Source: CAIKMD01 sp035552195
Lineage (GTDB): Bacteria; Pseudomonadota; Alphaproteobacteria; ATCC43930; CGMCC-115725
NCBI GenBank assembly: GCA_035552195.1
Contig: DASZLU010000129.1
Span: forward strand, 1 to 64,000
Direction of reading: 5' to 3'
Length of the DNA: 64,000 bases
Shown: positions 25,434-34,137 of the stretch, piece by piece
Position numbering within the stretch: position 1 is the stretch's first letter
Layout of the letters: each line of letters begins with the position of its first letter
Program-made: the position numbers and the translations under genes
The notes under the pieces: model-generated
What the model was told of the DNA's origin: nothing
Databases searched by the model: none
Seen by the model: the letters and a program-made list of their open reading frames with translations, nothing else

Positions 25434-27140
25434 TCAGGCCTGATAGACCGATTTGCCGCCGGTGAAGGTCTGCTCGATCTTGATGTCCTTGATCTTCTCG
25501 GGCGAGATCGTATGCGGGTCGTCGGCCAGCATGACGAAATCGGCGAGCTTGCCTTCGGTGATCGAGCCTTTATCGTTCTCCTCGAACGTCGCGTGGGCGC
25601 CATTGATCGTATAGACGCGCAGCGCCTCATCGACGCTGATGCGCTGATTGGCGCCCCACACCGTGCCGTCCCAACCTTTGCGCGTCACCATGCCCTGAAT
25701 GCCCATGAGCGGCGCGAGCGCGCCGGCGGTGAAGTCCGATCCGGCGCAAACCGGAATCCCCGCGTCGAGCAACGTCCGATACGCCATCATGTGCTTCATC
25801 ATGTCTTCGCCATAGAAGTGGAACTTGTCCGAATTGTAATAGGCGTAGGTGGTGAAGAGTGCCGGTACCGCGCCGAGAGCTTTGATCCGCTGCACCAGCT
25901 CGGGATTGATGTTGGTGCAATGCGTGATTTTCGGCCGCGCATCGGTCCGGGGGAACAGCTTCTGCGCGCGCTCGACGGCGGTCAGCATGTGGTCGATCGC
26001 GACATCGCCGTTGGCGTGGCAATTCACTTGGATGCCGGCGCGATGGATCTTTTCGACCCACGCATTCAGCTGATCCTGCGACTCGGCTACATTGCCGTAG
26101 TAAGGCGGGTTGGAGCCGGCATAGGGCGTGCTCAGAGCCATGGTGCGTTCGGAGAACGAGCCGTCGATATTGTGCTCGAAGGTCGCGCCGAACTTGATCC
26201 ACGCGTCGCCGAGGCCGGTCTCGATGCCCGTCTTGAGCATGTTGTCGAGAATGTCGAGATTGGCCTCGTAGCTGACGCGGTGCAGCAGTTTGCCGGCGGC
26301 GCGGACCTGTTGCAGCGCGAAGAGATTACCGGCCGAGTGGCACACGCTGGTGAGGCCGTATTTGACGAATTGCTGCGAGATGAAGGCCAGCCCGTCGCGA
26401 TCGCGTTGCGCGACTTGGTCGGGCGTGAAGCTCTCGCGCTGGCCGGCCTTGTCGAAGACCTTGCGCGCCGTGTCGGTGACGCGGCCGTTCAGCTCGCCTT
26501 TGTCGTCCTTGTCATACGTGCCGCTGGCGGTGCTGGGCGTCGCTTTCGTGACCCCGGCGAGCTGGAACGCCTTGCTGTTGTAGAATGAGGTATGGCCGCC
26601 GCGGTGGTTCACCACCACCGGATGCTCGCTCGATACCTTGTCGAGATCCTGCACCGTCAGCTGACGGTTGTCCTTGACCTTCGTGTCGTCGAAATAAAAG
26701 CCCGTCACCCACTGGCCGGGCGGTGTCCTCTGCGCGCGCTCTTTGAGTTTGGCGACGATGCTGTCGATGGTGGCGAATTCGACATCGTAGGGATTGCCGA
26801 CGATGACCTCGGTCAGCAATTGCGTGCCGGGCGCATGGTTGTGGCAGTCGATGAATCCCGGAATGATCGTCATGCCGTGGGCGTCGAGGGTCCGGGTCTG
26901 CTTGCGGGCCAGGGCCTTGATATCGGCGGTTTTGCCCACCGCCATGAAGCGGCCGTTCTTGACCGCAAAGGCCTGCGCCGTGGGCAATCGGCCGTCGATC
27001 GTATAGACCTTGGCGTTGACGACGATGAGATCCGCTTCACGCGGATCGGCCTTGGCGACGCGGGGCCAAGCCGTCCCGACCAATCCGGCGGCCGCGGCCG
27101 CCCCTAAGAAATCTCGGCGGCTGGTTGCTTTTCCTCTCAT
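25434..27140 (-). CDS. Tat-exported YtcJ-like metal-dependent amidohydrolase
   Basis: A 568-aa exported amidohydrolase. The N-terminus has the twin-arginine motif SRRDFLG, a hydrophobic run and a cleavage site near VAKA-DP (residue 31). The metal-binding HxH is in GFIDCHNH near residue 99, with further histidines in NCHANGD and ITHCTN and the late Asp in CAGSDFTAG. The order matches the YtcJ/amidohydrolase-3 group, which act on N-acyl or cyclic amide substrates; the exact substrate is unknown. Export by Tat fits a metal cofactor loaded in the cytoplasm. It is transcribed after the solute-binding protein gene in the same direction with a gap of about 165 bp. Confidence 0.87.
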   Translation of the reverse strand: MRGKATSRRDFLGAAAAAGLVGTAWPRVAKADPREADLIVVNAKVYTIDGRLPTAQAFAVKNGRFMAVGKTADIKALARKQTRTLDAHGMTIIPGFIDCHNHAPGTQLLTEVIVGNPYDVEFATIDSIVAKLKERAQRTPPGQWVTGFYFDDTKVKDNRQLTVQDLDKVSSEHPVVVNHRGGHTSFYNSKAFQLAGVTKATPSTASGTYDKDDKGELNGRVTDTARKVFDKAGQRESFTPDQVAQRDRDGLAFISQQFVKYGLTSVCHSAGNLFALQQVRAAGKLLHRVSYEANLDILDNMLKTGIETGLGDAWIKFGATFEHNIDGSFSERTMALSTPYAGSNPPYYGNVAESQDQLNAWVEKIHRAGIQVNCHANGDVAIDHMLTAVERAQKLFPRTDARPKITHCTNINPELVQRIKALGAVPALFTTYAYYNSDKFHFYGEDMMKHMMAYRTLLDAGIPVCAGSDFTAGALAPLMGIQGMVTRKGWDGTVWGANQRISVDEALRVYTINGAHATFEENDKGSITEGKLADFVMLADDPHTISPEKIKDIKIEQTFTGGKSVYQA

Positions 27141-27306
27141 GGCGCAATCCTTTGTTTGTGTGGTTCTGCGATCGTGTGCTCGGCCTGGAAGTCACGCCGG
27201 AGCCGGTTGAAGCTATCAAGAAGACCCCGTCAGCGTGTTGCATTTTTTGCCCAGCGCCGGGTCGCCCGATGCGCTGAACGGCTGCGCCTACCGCAGGGCG
27301 CGGTTT

Positions 27307-28422
27307 CTAAGGCGCCGGCTTCTTTCTCACCTCGCCGATGAATTTGATCGCGTCGACGAGATCCTGTGCGTGTTCCTCGCGCTGGGTCTCGAGATAATGC
27401 GCGCCTTTGATCGGTTGGCGCTCCGGCTCCGAGACGGAAGGCAGATCCTGACGTCGTGAATCTTGCAAGGTTGCCTTGGCGAGGCCGAGCTGGATGTCCT
27501 TGCTCAAGATCCAATTGACAAAGACGCGCGTCGCATTGGGGTGGGGCCGCTTGTTGTAGACGTAAAGCCCCGCGCCGCCGGTTCCCATCTCGTTCATCGC
27601 CGGATCATTGCCGAAGGCGCGTACATCCATTTTGACGCCGGCGGCCAGATACGGCTCGAGATGTGCACGCACGAAGGGACCGATGCTGATCCAGCCGACG
27701 CCCCGCGCCATCGCTTCGACGACCTGATCCTGCTGTGCCATGAACACGACTTTCTGATCGAGGATCAATCGCCGAAGGCCATCGTCGCCGAGTCGCGTGC
27801 GCAGCACATAGGCGAAGGTCTGGCCCGAGCCCGAGACAAGCGGATCGTGCCACAGGATTTTGCCTTTATAGGCGGGATCGAGCAGCGTCGTGAGGCCGAG
27901 CTGCGCGATCTTGTCGGCGGCGACCTGCGCTGTGTTGTAGTAGGGCGATTTCAGCGCCGCCGACATGCCGAAGACATATTTGCCGGCCTCGTCCATGAAG
28001 ACGTTGTCCCAGCCGCCCCACGTGGCTGGGTCTTTCACGTCGGGCAGGATGAATTCCGGCGCGAGCGGATCGAGCACGCCCTCGTGATAGAAGGTAAAGG
28101 CGGTCGCGACGCTCGAGACCGACACGTCCCAAAGATACTTGTCGACCGAGCGCTCGGTACGGACGCGGGCGAGGAATTGCGCGCCGGGTGTGGTCGAGAT
28201 CGAGAGTGCGATTTTCGGATAAGCCTTGGCCCATTCCTCCTGCACGTATTTGCGCATCTCGATGTTGGGCTGGGAATCGAGCACGAGCGTGCCTTCGGCA
28301 TTCGCTGCGGCGATCACCTTGTCCCATTCGGCTTGCCAAGTCTGCGCGCCGGCCGGTGCCGACCGCGCCAGAATCAGCGCCGCCGCCAGGATGGCTAGAC
28401 CGAATACTCGCTTTCCCATCAT
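27307..28422 (-). CDS. Extracellular solute-binding protein, family 1 (ABC iron/polyamine type)
   Basis: A 371-aa periplasmic binding protein. The signal peptide (about 1-26) ends at PAGAQ-T. The mature protein starts with a W..VIAAANAEGTLVL motif, common in the Fe3+-/putrescine-type family-1 proteins, and later has an AMARGVGWISIG stretch in the ligand-binding hinge. No ABC permease or ATPase gene is adjacent, so it must work with transporter parts encoded elsewhere, or only as a receptor. It precedes the YtcJ-like amidohydrolase gene and is divergent from an oxidoreductase gene (about 110 bp between starts). The ligand is unknown. Confidence 0.82.
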   Translation of the reverse strand: MMGKRVFGLAILAAALILARSAPAGAQTWQAEWDKVIAAANAEGTLVLDSQPNIEMRKYVQEEWAKAYPKIALSISTTPGAQFLARVRTERSVDKYLWDVSVSSVATAFTFYHEGVLDPLAPEFILPDVKDPATWGGWDNVFMDEAGKYVFGMSAALKSPYYNTAQVAADKIAQLGLTTLLDPAYKGKILWHDPLVSGSGQTFAYVLRTRLGDDGLRRLILDQKVVFMAQQDQVVEAMARGVGWISIGPFVRAHLEPYLAAGVKMDVRAFGNDPAMNEMGTGGAGLYVYNKRPHPNATRVFVNWILSKDIQLGLAKATLQDSRRQDLPSVSEPERQPIKGAHYLETQREEHAQDLVDAIKFIGEVRKKPAP

Positions 28423-28532
28423 TTCCCCCGACCATCGCAGCCGGCTCGCGCTTGCCGGAATTTTGCTTGCCGACGTCCAGTCTAGCGCGTTTATTTCTTC
28501 CTCGCGCGTGGGGGCGAGAAAGGACGAGGGCT

Positions 28533-29579
28533 ATGACCGTTCGCTGGGCATTGCTGGGACCGGGTCGCCACGCCGGCCGCAGCGTCGTGCCGCAAATGAA
28601 ACAAGCGGCCGATACCGAACTCGCCGCGGTCGTCAGCCGCGATCGTGCGCGCGGCGAGGCTTTCGCCCAGGCGCATGGCGTGCGCAAAGTCTATGCCTCG
28701 CTCGATGAGGTGCTGCGTGATCGCGATATCGACGCGATCTACGACGCGACGCCCGACGGGTTGCATGTGCCGCACGCCATCGCCGCGGCCGAAGCCGGCA
28801 AGCACGCGCTGATCGAAAAGCCGCTCGGGTTGTCGGTCGCCGATGCCGCGACGGCGATCGCCGCCAGCAAGGGTCACGGCACGAAGCTCGGCGTGGTCTT
28901 CAATCAGCGGCATGAAGCGGTGCATCAGGAAGCACGCCGCATGGTCCAAAGCGGCGCGATCGGCGACGTGAAGCTCGTCCATGTCCAGATCGCGCTGCGC
29001 ACCGCCATCTCACGCGGTGGGCCGAGCGCGCCGGTCACCTGGCGCACCGATCCTGATTTCCGCGCCGGCGGCATCGTCGTCAGTATCGGCGATCATGCCT
29101 ATGACACGCTCGCTTATCTCGTCGGGCAGGAGATCGAAATGGTATCCGCATTGACCGACGCGACGCCCGGCGATCCGCCGAACGAACGCGTCGCCGGCAT
29201 GTTGCTGAAATTATCGGGTGGCGCGATCGGCTATGCCGTCGCCAGTTTCGTCACGCCGTTCGCGCGCCGGCCTTTCGAGATCCACGGCACGACCGGCACC
29301 ATCATCGTCGAAAATTCCTATACCTATCTGACCGGAGCCGGTGATGATCCAACGCCAACGCTCACCCTCGTCAACGAAGCTGGCAGCACTGCCCGGCGCT
29401 TTCCGGCGACGGATGCCTTCCGGCTCGAGATCGAGCAATTCAACCGCGCTATCGCCGGCAAAGGCGAGCCGATGACGCCGCCGGAGCAGGGCTTGCGCGC
29501 GCTGGCGATCGGCGAGGCGATCTACGGCGCGATCGTATCCGGCCGCATGACTCGCGTTAGCGATTTCCTCCCGAGATAG
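28533..29579 (+). CDS. Gfo/Idh/MocA-family NAD(P)-dependent oxidoreductase
   Basis: A 348-aa dehydrogenase. The N-terminal Rossmann fold has ALLGPGRHA as dinucleotide loop, the middle has the EKPLGLS motif (catalytic lysine region, near residues 97-103), and the C-terminal half is the alpha/beta substrate domain with HGTTGTIIVENSY. It likely oxidises or reduces a sugar or cyclic polyol, or a related hydroxy compound. ATG 28533 has AGGACGAGGG upstream. It is divergent from the family-1 binding protein, which suggests linked use of one substrate. Confidence 0.85.
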   Translation: MTVRWALLGPGRHAGRSVVPQMKQAADTELAAVVSRDRARGEAFAQAHGVRKVYASLDEVLRDRDIDAIYDATPDGLHVPHAIAAAEAGKHALIEKPLGLSVADAATAIAASKGHGTKLGVVFNQRHEAVHQEARRMVQSGAIGDVKLVHVQIALRTAISRGGPSAPVTWRTDPDFRAGGIVVSIGDHAYDTLAYLVGQEIEMVSALTDATPGDPPNERVAGMLLKLSGGAIGYAVASFVTPFARRPFEIHGTTGTIIVENSYTYLTGAGDDPTPTLTLVNEAGSTARRFPATDAFRLEIEQFNRAIAGKGEPMTPPEQGLRALAIGEAIYGAIVSGRMTRVSDFLPR

Positions 29580-29668
29580 AAGGGAATCGGGGCTTATCGG
29601 GAATGCGGCTTGCAGACCTGAAAGATCCTCGACGGAACCCGACGCATGATTGCCGGGTTGCCCTCTTC

Positions 29669-30181
29669 ATGAAGAACCTCATCCCGGCACGGAACGCCAC
29701 CGTGCTGGTTGCGATGATGCTTGGCCTCGCGGGTTGTGGGGGCAGCGGCTCCGCCGTCGATTCCGCGGTCAGTTCCGCATCGACCGCGGGCATTGCCGCC
29801 GGCATCACGCGTGCGACCGGTAGCGCGCTCGTCGGAACCGCAGCCGGTATCGGCGCGGGTATCGGGATCGATGTCGGCATCAAGTATGCCGAGCGCGAAG
29901 TCCATCGGAATGCACAGGATGCGGTCGCCATCGCGGCGGGGCCGCTGGGCGTCGGTCAATCAGCGCGGTGGAATATCGACGGCTGGCTGCCGCTTACCGA
30001 TCGTCATGGTACGGTCGAGATCGCACGCAGCTTCGGCAAGGCGATCCCGTGCAAGGATGTCGTCTTCACGGTGGATGACGACGATAATTTCTATGTTACG
30101 ACGCTCTGTGCCGACAAACAGGGAGTCTGGCGCTGGGCCCTCGCCGAGCCCACCGTCGACCGCTGGGGATCACTGCAGTAG
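29669..30181 (+). CDS. Putative lipoprotein of unknown function
   Basis: A 170-aa protein with a signal peptide ending in the lipobox LAGC (residues 23-26) and a following glycine/serine-rich segment. A glycine/alanine-rich stretch of about 40 residues (AAGITRATGSALVGTAAGIGAGIGI) could form a second membrane-associated helix. The rest is a compact domain with WNIDGWLPL and CKDVVFTVDDDDNFYVTTLC, which includes two cysteines. No family was recognised. It converges with the LapG-like protease gene, with a few bases between their ends. Confidence 0.65.
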   Translation: MKNLIPARNATVLVAMMLGLAGCGGSGSAVDSAVSSASTAGIAAGITRATGSALVGTAAGIGAGIGIDVGIKYAEREVHRNAQDAVAIAAGPLGVGQSARWNIDGWLPLTDRHGTVEIARSFGKAIPCKDVVFTVDDDDNFYVTTLCADKQGVWRWALAEPTVDRWGSLQ

Positions 30182-30188
30182 GGAGAGC

Positions 30189-30929
30189 TTAGCGGTAGTT
30201 GAAGGCGACGCGGGTCATCGCCCGGCCGCCGAAATGATACCACCAGCCATTCTCGTTGATGGAATAATAGGGCCGGTAGTCGTTGACGCTGCTCGCCGCG
30301 ACGATATCGCCGCGCAGATTGTCGAGCAATTGCGGTTGGCCGTCGACATAGACCGCGAGCACGGCGTGATCGAGATTGATCGCGGTATCGCGCAGCACGA
30401 CCATGCGCATCTGGTCGGCCGGAACGCCGGCGGCGCGCAACATCAGGTATTTGGCGATCGCGTAATCCTGACATTGACCGCCATAGCGCAGGAACTCGAA
30501 CGCCGTTTCCCAATACATCGAACGATGCCAGTTCTGCATCGTCGTGACGTAAGGATGGTGGTTCATCGCCTGATTCACGACGGTGATCTGCTCGCGGAGA
30601 TCATGCCCTTTGATTTGATCGATCAGCGCCTGCCATTCGGTTGGAACGCAATGGGTATCGTTTGCCGAGGCGCAGATATGCTCCGCATCCCGGAATTCGG
30701 CATCGGCCCGCGACAGCATGTCGGTCCATTGCTTGAACTCCCAAGTGCTTTGGGAATAGACCTCGCGCGAGCCGAAGAGCGGCGCATGCGCGGCGTAGCT
30801 GTAATTCTCTTCATAGCTGGAATCGGTCGCCGGCGTCAGCGCCGCGAAAGACGGAACGGCAATCCCACCAACCAAGACGGCCAGCGCGCCGGCAGCAAGC
30901 AACAATCGGCCCCACATCGTCGACCCCAT
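30189..30929 (-). CDS. Transglutaminase-like cysteine peptidase (BTLCP / LapG-like)
   Basis: A 246-aa periplasmic protease. The signal peptide ends near SFAA-LTP (about 29). The cysteine-histidine-aspartate triad is visible: C in YGGQCQDYA, H in LDHAVLAV and D in QLLDNLRG. The same arrangement is found in the BTLCP family that includes LapG, the c-di-GMP-controlled protease that cuts a surface adhesin. No LapD-like receptor or adhesin gene is near, so the target is unknown. Full length for the family. Confidence 0.85.
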   Translation of the reverse strand: MGSTMWGRLLLAAGALAVLVGGIAVPSFAALTPATDSSYEENYSYAAHAPLFGSREVYSQSTWEFKQWTDMLSRADAEFRDAEHICASANDTHCVPTEWQALIDQIKGHDLREQITVVNQAMNHHPYVTTMQNWHRSMYWETAFEFLRYGGQCQDYAIAKYLMLRAAGVPADQMRMVVLRDTAINLDHAVLAVYVDGQPQLLDNLRGDIVAASSVNDYRPYYSINENGWWYHFGGRAMTRVAFNYR

Positions 30930-31219
30930 TCGGTAACTCCGCTATCCGTGCGGCTTGCGCCGTCTGCGGACCGGAAGCTTTGCGTCGCCGGGTTGCCCCG
31001 GTTATGCGTTTATCGTGATGGCGTCCCCGCGGGTCGTCATCGCACGCGACAGCATGCTGGATGAGTTAAAGGCAGCAGCGATGAAAGATTGGTAATGTCG
31101 ACGATCGCCGAAATTTCGCATTTTATGTAAATGCGCGGGTGCGGGCCTATCCGGGCAGGGGTGTCGTCCGGGTGGAAAAGGGTTTACCATCCGCCAACGC
31201 AACGCGGGCGAGGGAGCCG

Positions 31220-32023
31220 ATGTTCGCAAAGATCAATCACATGGCGATCGTGTCGTCGAATCATCTCGGCGTCGGAAAATTCTACGAAGCGATCTTTGGG
31301 ATGAAATTCCAGGGCGATCGGCGCGGCGGTCTCGGCGCGGTGACGGTGCGCGACGGCTATGTCGGGCTCAACATCAATTCGCGCAAGCCGGGCCGGCCCG
31401 CCGGGCTCGATCATTTCGGCGTCGAGGTGCAGGACGTCGAGACGGTCTACGCCAAGATGCGCGCAAAATATCCGATGGTGAAATGGCTGAAGCGGCCGAC
31501 GACCCGGCCCTATGCCGGCATCTCGACCCACGATCCCGACGGCAACGTCTTCGATCTCTCGCAGAAAGAGATGGCCAATCGCGACGGGCTCTATGTCGAG
31601 GCCGATACGCAGCAAGATCGCTATATCAACCACTACGCGATCCGAACCATGCGTCCCGAGGTTTGCGCCGAATTCTATCGCGATGTGCTCGACCTCCAGC
31701 CGAGCAACCACAAGCAAGGCGACCCGAATTACTACCTGACCGACGGCCGCATCACGCTCGAGATCATGCCGTGGGACGTTCAGGTGTTCGACAAGACCGG
31801 CATCGTGCGGCCGGGCCCCGATCATATCGGCTTCAAGGTCGAGGATGCCGAAAAGGTGAGGCAGGAGATCGAACAGATCTCGTTGCGTGCCGGCCATTAC
31901 GGGCCGTGGCCACTCGATCGCGATGAGGACGCGGTGCGGGCCGACATTCTCAAGCGCAGCTGTCCGCTCGGCGCCTATCAGTTCTGCGACAATGACGGCG
32001 TGATGTTCGATATCGCGAGCTGA
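31220..32023 (+). CDS. VOC-superfamily protein, extradiol-dioxygenase/glyoxalase-like
   Basis: A 267-aa protein with two VOC (beta-alpha-beta-beta-beta) modules in tandem. Candidate metal ligands are H7 (KINHMAIV), histidines in GLDHFGVEV, YINHYAIRT and GPDHIGFKV, and a glutamate in TLEIMPW. Two-module VOC proteins are often type I extradiol (catechol 2,3-) dioxygenases, but simpler isomerases also exist, and the substrate cannot be named. ATG 31220 follows AGGGAG. It converges with a dienelactone-hydrolase-like gene, fitting ring-cleavage catabolism. Confidence 0.75.
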   Translation: MFAKINHMAIVSSNHLGVGKFYEAIFGMKFQGDRRGGLGAVTVRDGYVGLNINSRKPGRPAGLDHFGVEVQDVETVYAKMRAKYPMVKWLKRPTTRPYAGISTHDPDGNVFDLSQKEMANRDGLYVEADTQQDRYINHYAIRTMRPEVCAEFYRDVLDLQPSNHKQGDPNYYLTDGRITLEIMPWDVQVFDKTGIVRPGPDHIGFKVEDAEKVRQEIEQISLRAGHYGPWPLDRDEDAVRADILKRSCPLGAYQFCDNDGVMFDIAS

Positions 32024-32031
32024 CTCCCGCG

Positions 32032-32811
32032 TTATTCGGCGGCTGCCGCCATCGGCTGCAATTTCTCCGCCAGGTATTTGCGCGACCGCTCCATTGCCAG
32101 CTTCGCCTGCTCCGGGAAGTGCGTGTCGCCGATGCTGAAGCCGTGATCGGCTTCATAGACGTAATAGCTGAATTCCTTGCCGGCGGCTTTCATCGCGTCG
32201 GCGAAAGCCGGGATGCGGCCGGTAATCGGTGTGTCGGTCGAGGCGTAATGGCCTTCGAGCGGCGTGACGATCTTCGGCACGAGATCGAGCTTCGGCGGGC
32301 CGCCATAATGGATAATGCCGGCCGCCAGCTTCGCGCCCGTCACGGTCAACTCGCCGACCAGCCGCCCACCCATGCAAAAGCCGATCGTGCCGATGGCCCG
32401 GATGTTGGACTGGGTGCTCAGCCAGTCGTAAGCCGCGCGCACGGTATTGATATACGTGTGGCCCTGGCGTGCATTCATCCATTCGCGCGCTTTGACGATC
32501 CGCGTCTGTTGGTCGGCGGGGTATTGCGCGAGCTTGGCCTCCTGCTTCGCGGCATCGGCGCCGAGATGCGCGGCGATTGCCAGATCCTCGCGGCGATGCT
32601 GCTTGAAGCCGGGGTCTGGCGCATAGATATCGGGGCAGACGGTGTAATAGCCTTCCGCGGCAAAGCTGGCGCAGAGCGCCTCAATATGATGGTCGAGGCC
32701 CATCGCCGCATGGACGACAAGGATCGCCGGCCAGGGTGGTGGGCCGGCGGGCGCCGCCACGAAACCCGGCACCTCGCCGCCGATCCTGGTCCATTCGCCC
32801 GTGATGGCCAT
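32032..32811 (-). CDS. Dienelactone hydrolase family protein
   Basis: A 259-aa alpha/beta hydrolase. The nucleophile is C146 in GTIGFCMGGR, the usual GxCxGG of dienelactone hydrolases. The catalytic aspartate and histidine are probably in the GHYASTDTPI and EADHGFS regions. It would open a lactone in chloro- or methyl-catechol or similar degradation, or act on carboxymethylenebutenolide. It is on the minus strand between the VOC gene and the divergent Zn-dehydrogenase gene. Confidence 0.85.
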   Translation of the reverse strand: MAITGEWTRIGGEVPGFVAAPAGPPPWPAILVVHAAMGLDHHIEALCASFAAEGYYTVCPDIYAPDPGFKQHRREDLAIAAHLGADAAKQEAKLAQYPADQQTRIVKAREWMNARQGHTYINTVRAAYDWLSTQSNIRAIGTIGFCMGGRLVGELTVTGAKLAAGIIHYGGPPKLDLVPKIVTPLEGHYASTDTPITGRIPAFADAMKAAGKEFSYYVYEADHGFSIGDTHFPEQAKLAMERSRKYLAEKLQPMAAAAE

Positions 32812-32875
32812 CGCTTTCTCCTTCCGCCGTCGCGGGACTATATTATGTCCAGGTGATGAAAGAGGCGAGGAAGCG

Positions 32876-33976
32876 ATGAGTGGAAGCGTTCAAGCCGCGG
32901 TGATGATCGAGCCGAAGCGGACCGAGGTGCGGGAATTCACGCTGCCCGAGATCCCGCCCGATGCAGGGCTGATGAGGGTCGAGGCGACCGGCATCTGCGG
33001 CAGCGATTGGGGCATGTATCTCTCGCAGAAGCCGGGGCCGCGCATTCTCGGCCACGAGATGATCGGCGTGATCGAGAAGCTTGGCGATGTCGCGCGGGCG
33101 CGCTGGGGCGTGAAAGAAGGCGACGTCGTCGCGCTCGAGGAATATCTCCCCTGCGGTCACTGCGAATATTGCCGCACCGGCGAATACCGTTCCTGTCTCG
33201 AGACCGATTCGCGTATTCCTGGTGCCATCCGCTACGGCTCGACGCCGCTGACCGTCAACCCGTCGCTCTGGGGCGGCTATTCGCAATATCTTTATATGCA
33301 TCCGCGCAGCGTGCTGCATCGCGTGCCCGCGGGCGTGCCGGCGCATATCGCGGCGATGGCGCTGCCAATCGGCAACGGCTTCCAATGGGCGTATCTCGAT
33401 GGCGGCGCCGCGCCGGGCAAGACCATCGTCGTCCAGGGGCCGGGCCAGCAAGGCCTCGGCTGCGTCATCGGCGCGAAGTCGGCGGGGGCGGAGACGATTA
33501 TCGTCTCGGGGCTGACGCGCGACGAGCGGCGTCTCGCGGTGGCGAAAGAACTCGGCGCGCATCACACGGTGTTCGTCGATAAAGAGAACCTCGGCGAGGC
33601 GGTGAAGCGCATCACCAATGGCCGCATGGCCGATATCGTGATCGATTCCAGCGGTGGCGGGCCCGACATCGTCAACCCAGCGCTGGCGATGCTCCGGAAG
33701 CGCGGCGTGCTCGTCATGTCGACGCGCAAAGGCGCGGTCGACGGTTTTGATCTCAACCAGATGGTCGACAAGCAGATCATCGTCCGCGGCACACGCGGCC
33801 ACAGCTACGGCGCGGTCGAGTTGGCGCTGAAGACGATGGGTGCAAAGACCTTCCCGCTCGAGAAAATGTCGAGCCATGTCGTCGGCCTCAAAGAGATCGA
33901 CCATGCGCTGAAGATGGTCGGCGGCGAGAGCGAAGAACGCTCGATCCACATCACCGTCGATCCGTGGAAGCAGTGA
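32876..33976 (+). CDS. Zinc-containing alcohol dehydrogenase (MDR family)
   Basis: A 366-aa medium-chain dehydrogenase. The catalytic zinc is bound by C41 (GICGSDWG) and H60-E61 (LGHEMIG); the structural zinc by the CGHCEYC...C lobe near 94-108. The Rossmann motif is VVQGPGQQGLGCVIGAK, with G-x-G-x-x-G. It probably oxidises an alcohol intermediate of the neighbouring degradation genes. ATG 32876 lies after AGGAAG. Confidence 0.88.
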   Translation: MSGSVQAAVMIEPKRTEVREFTLPEIPPDAGLMRVEATGICGSDWGMYLSQKPGPRILGHEMIGVIEKLGDVARARWGVKEGDVVALEEYLPCGHCEYCRTGEYRSCLETDSRIPGAIRYGSTPLTVNPSLWGGYSQYLYMHPRSVLHRVPAGVPAHIAAMALPIGNGFQWAYLDGGAAPGKTIVVQGPGQQGLGCVIGAKSAGAETIIVSGLTRDERRLAVAKELGAHHTVFVDKENLGEAVKRITNGRMADIVIDSSGGGPDIVNPALAMLRKRGVLVMSTRKGAVDGFDLNQMVDKQIIVRGTRGHSYGAVELALKTMGAKTFPLEKMSSHVVGLKEIDHALKMVGGESEERSIHITVDPWKQ

Positions 33977-34028
33977 GGGGCGCTCTGCGCCACCGACCAC
34001 GCCGCTCGTCATCGCGCACTTTTTTAAT

Positions 34029-34110
34029 CGTCACCCCCGCGAAGGCGGGGGTCCATAGCGCAACAACTGTGGTGTTGAAGAATGGATTCCCGCTTTCGCG
34101 GGAATGACGG
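34029..34110. repeat. REP/RPE-like palindromic element
   Basis: An extragenic palindromic unit: CGTCACCCCCGCGAAGGCGG begins a first hairpin and GATTCCCGCTTTCGCGGGAA forms a second, with ATGACGG closing the unit in inverted orientation to CGTCA at the start. It lies between the dehydrogenase gene and the binding-protein gene and resembles the repeats common in alphaproteobacterial genomes. A degenerate half unit sits near 62188. Confidence 0.8.
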
Positions 34111-34137
34111 CTTTAGTCCGGGTTGGGGTGGAGCGTT

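Noticed and set aside
34029..34110. A structured RNA gene or terminator at the palindromic unit
   Set aside because: It lacks a T-run and matches a repeat type; the pair of hairpins is typical of REP elements.
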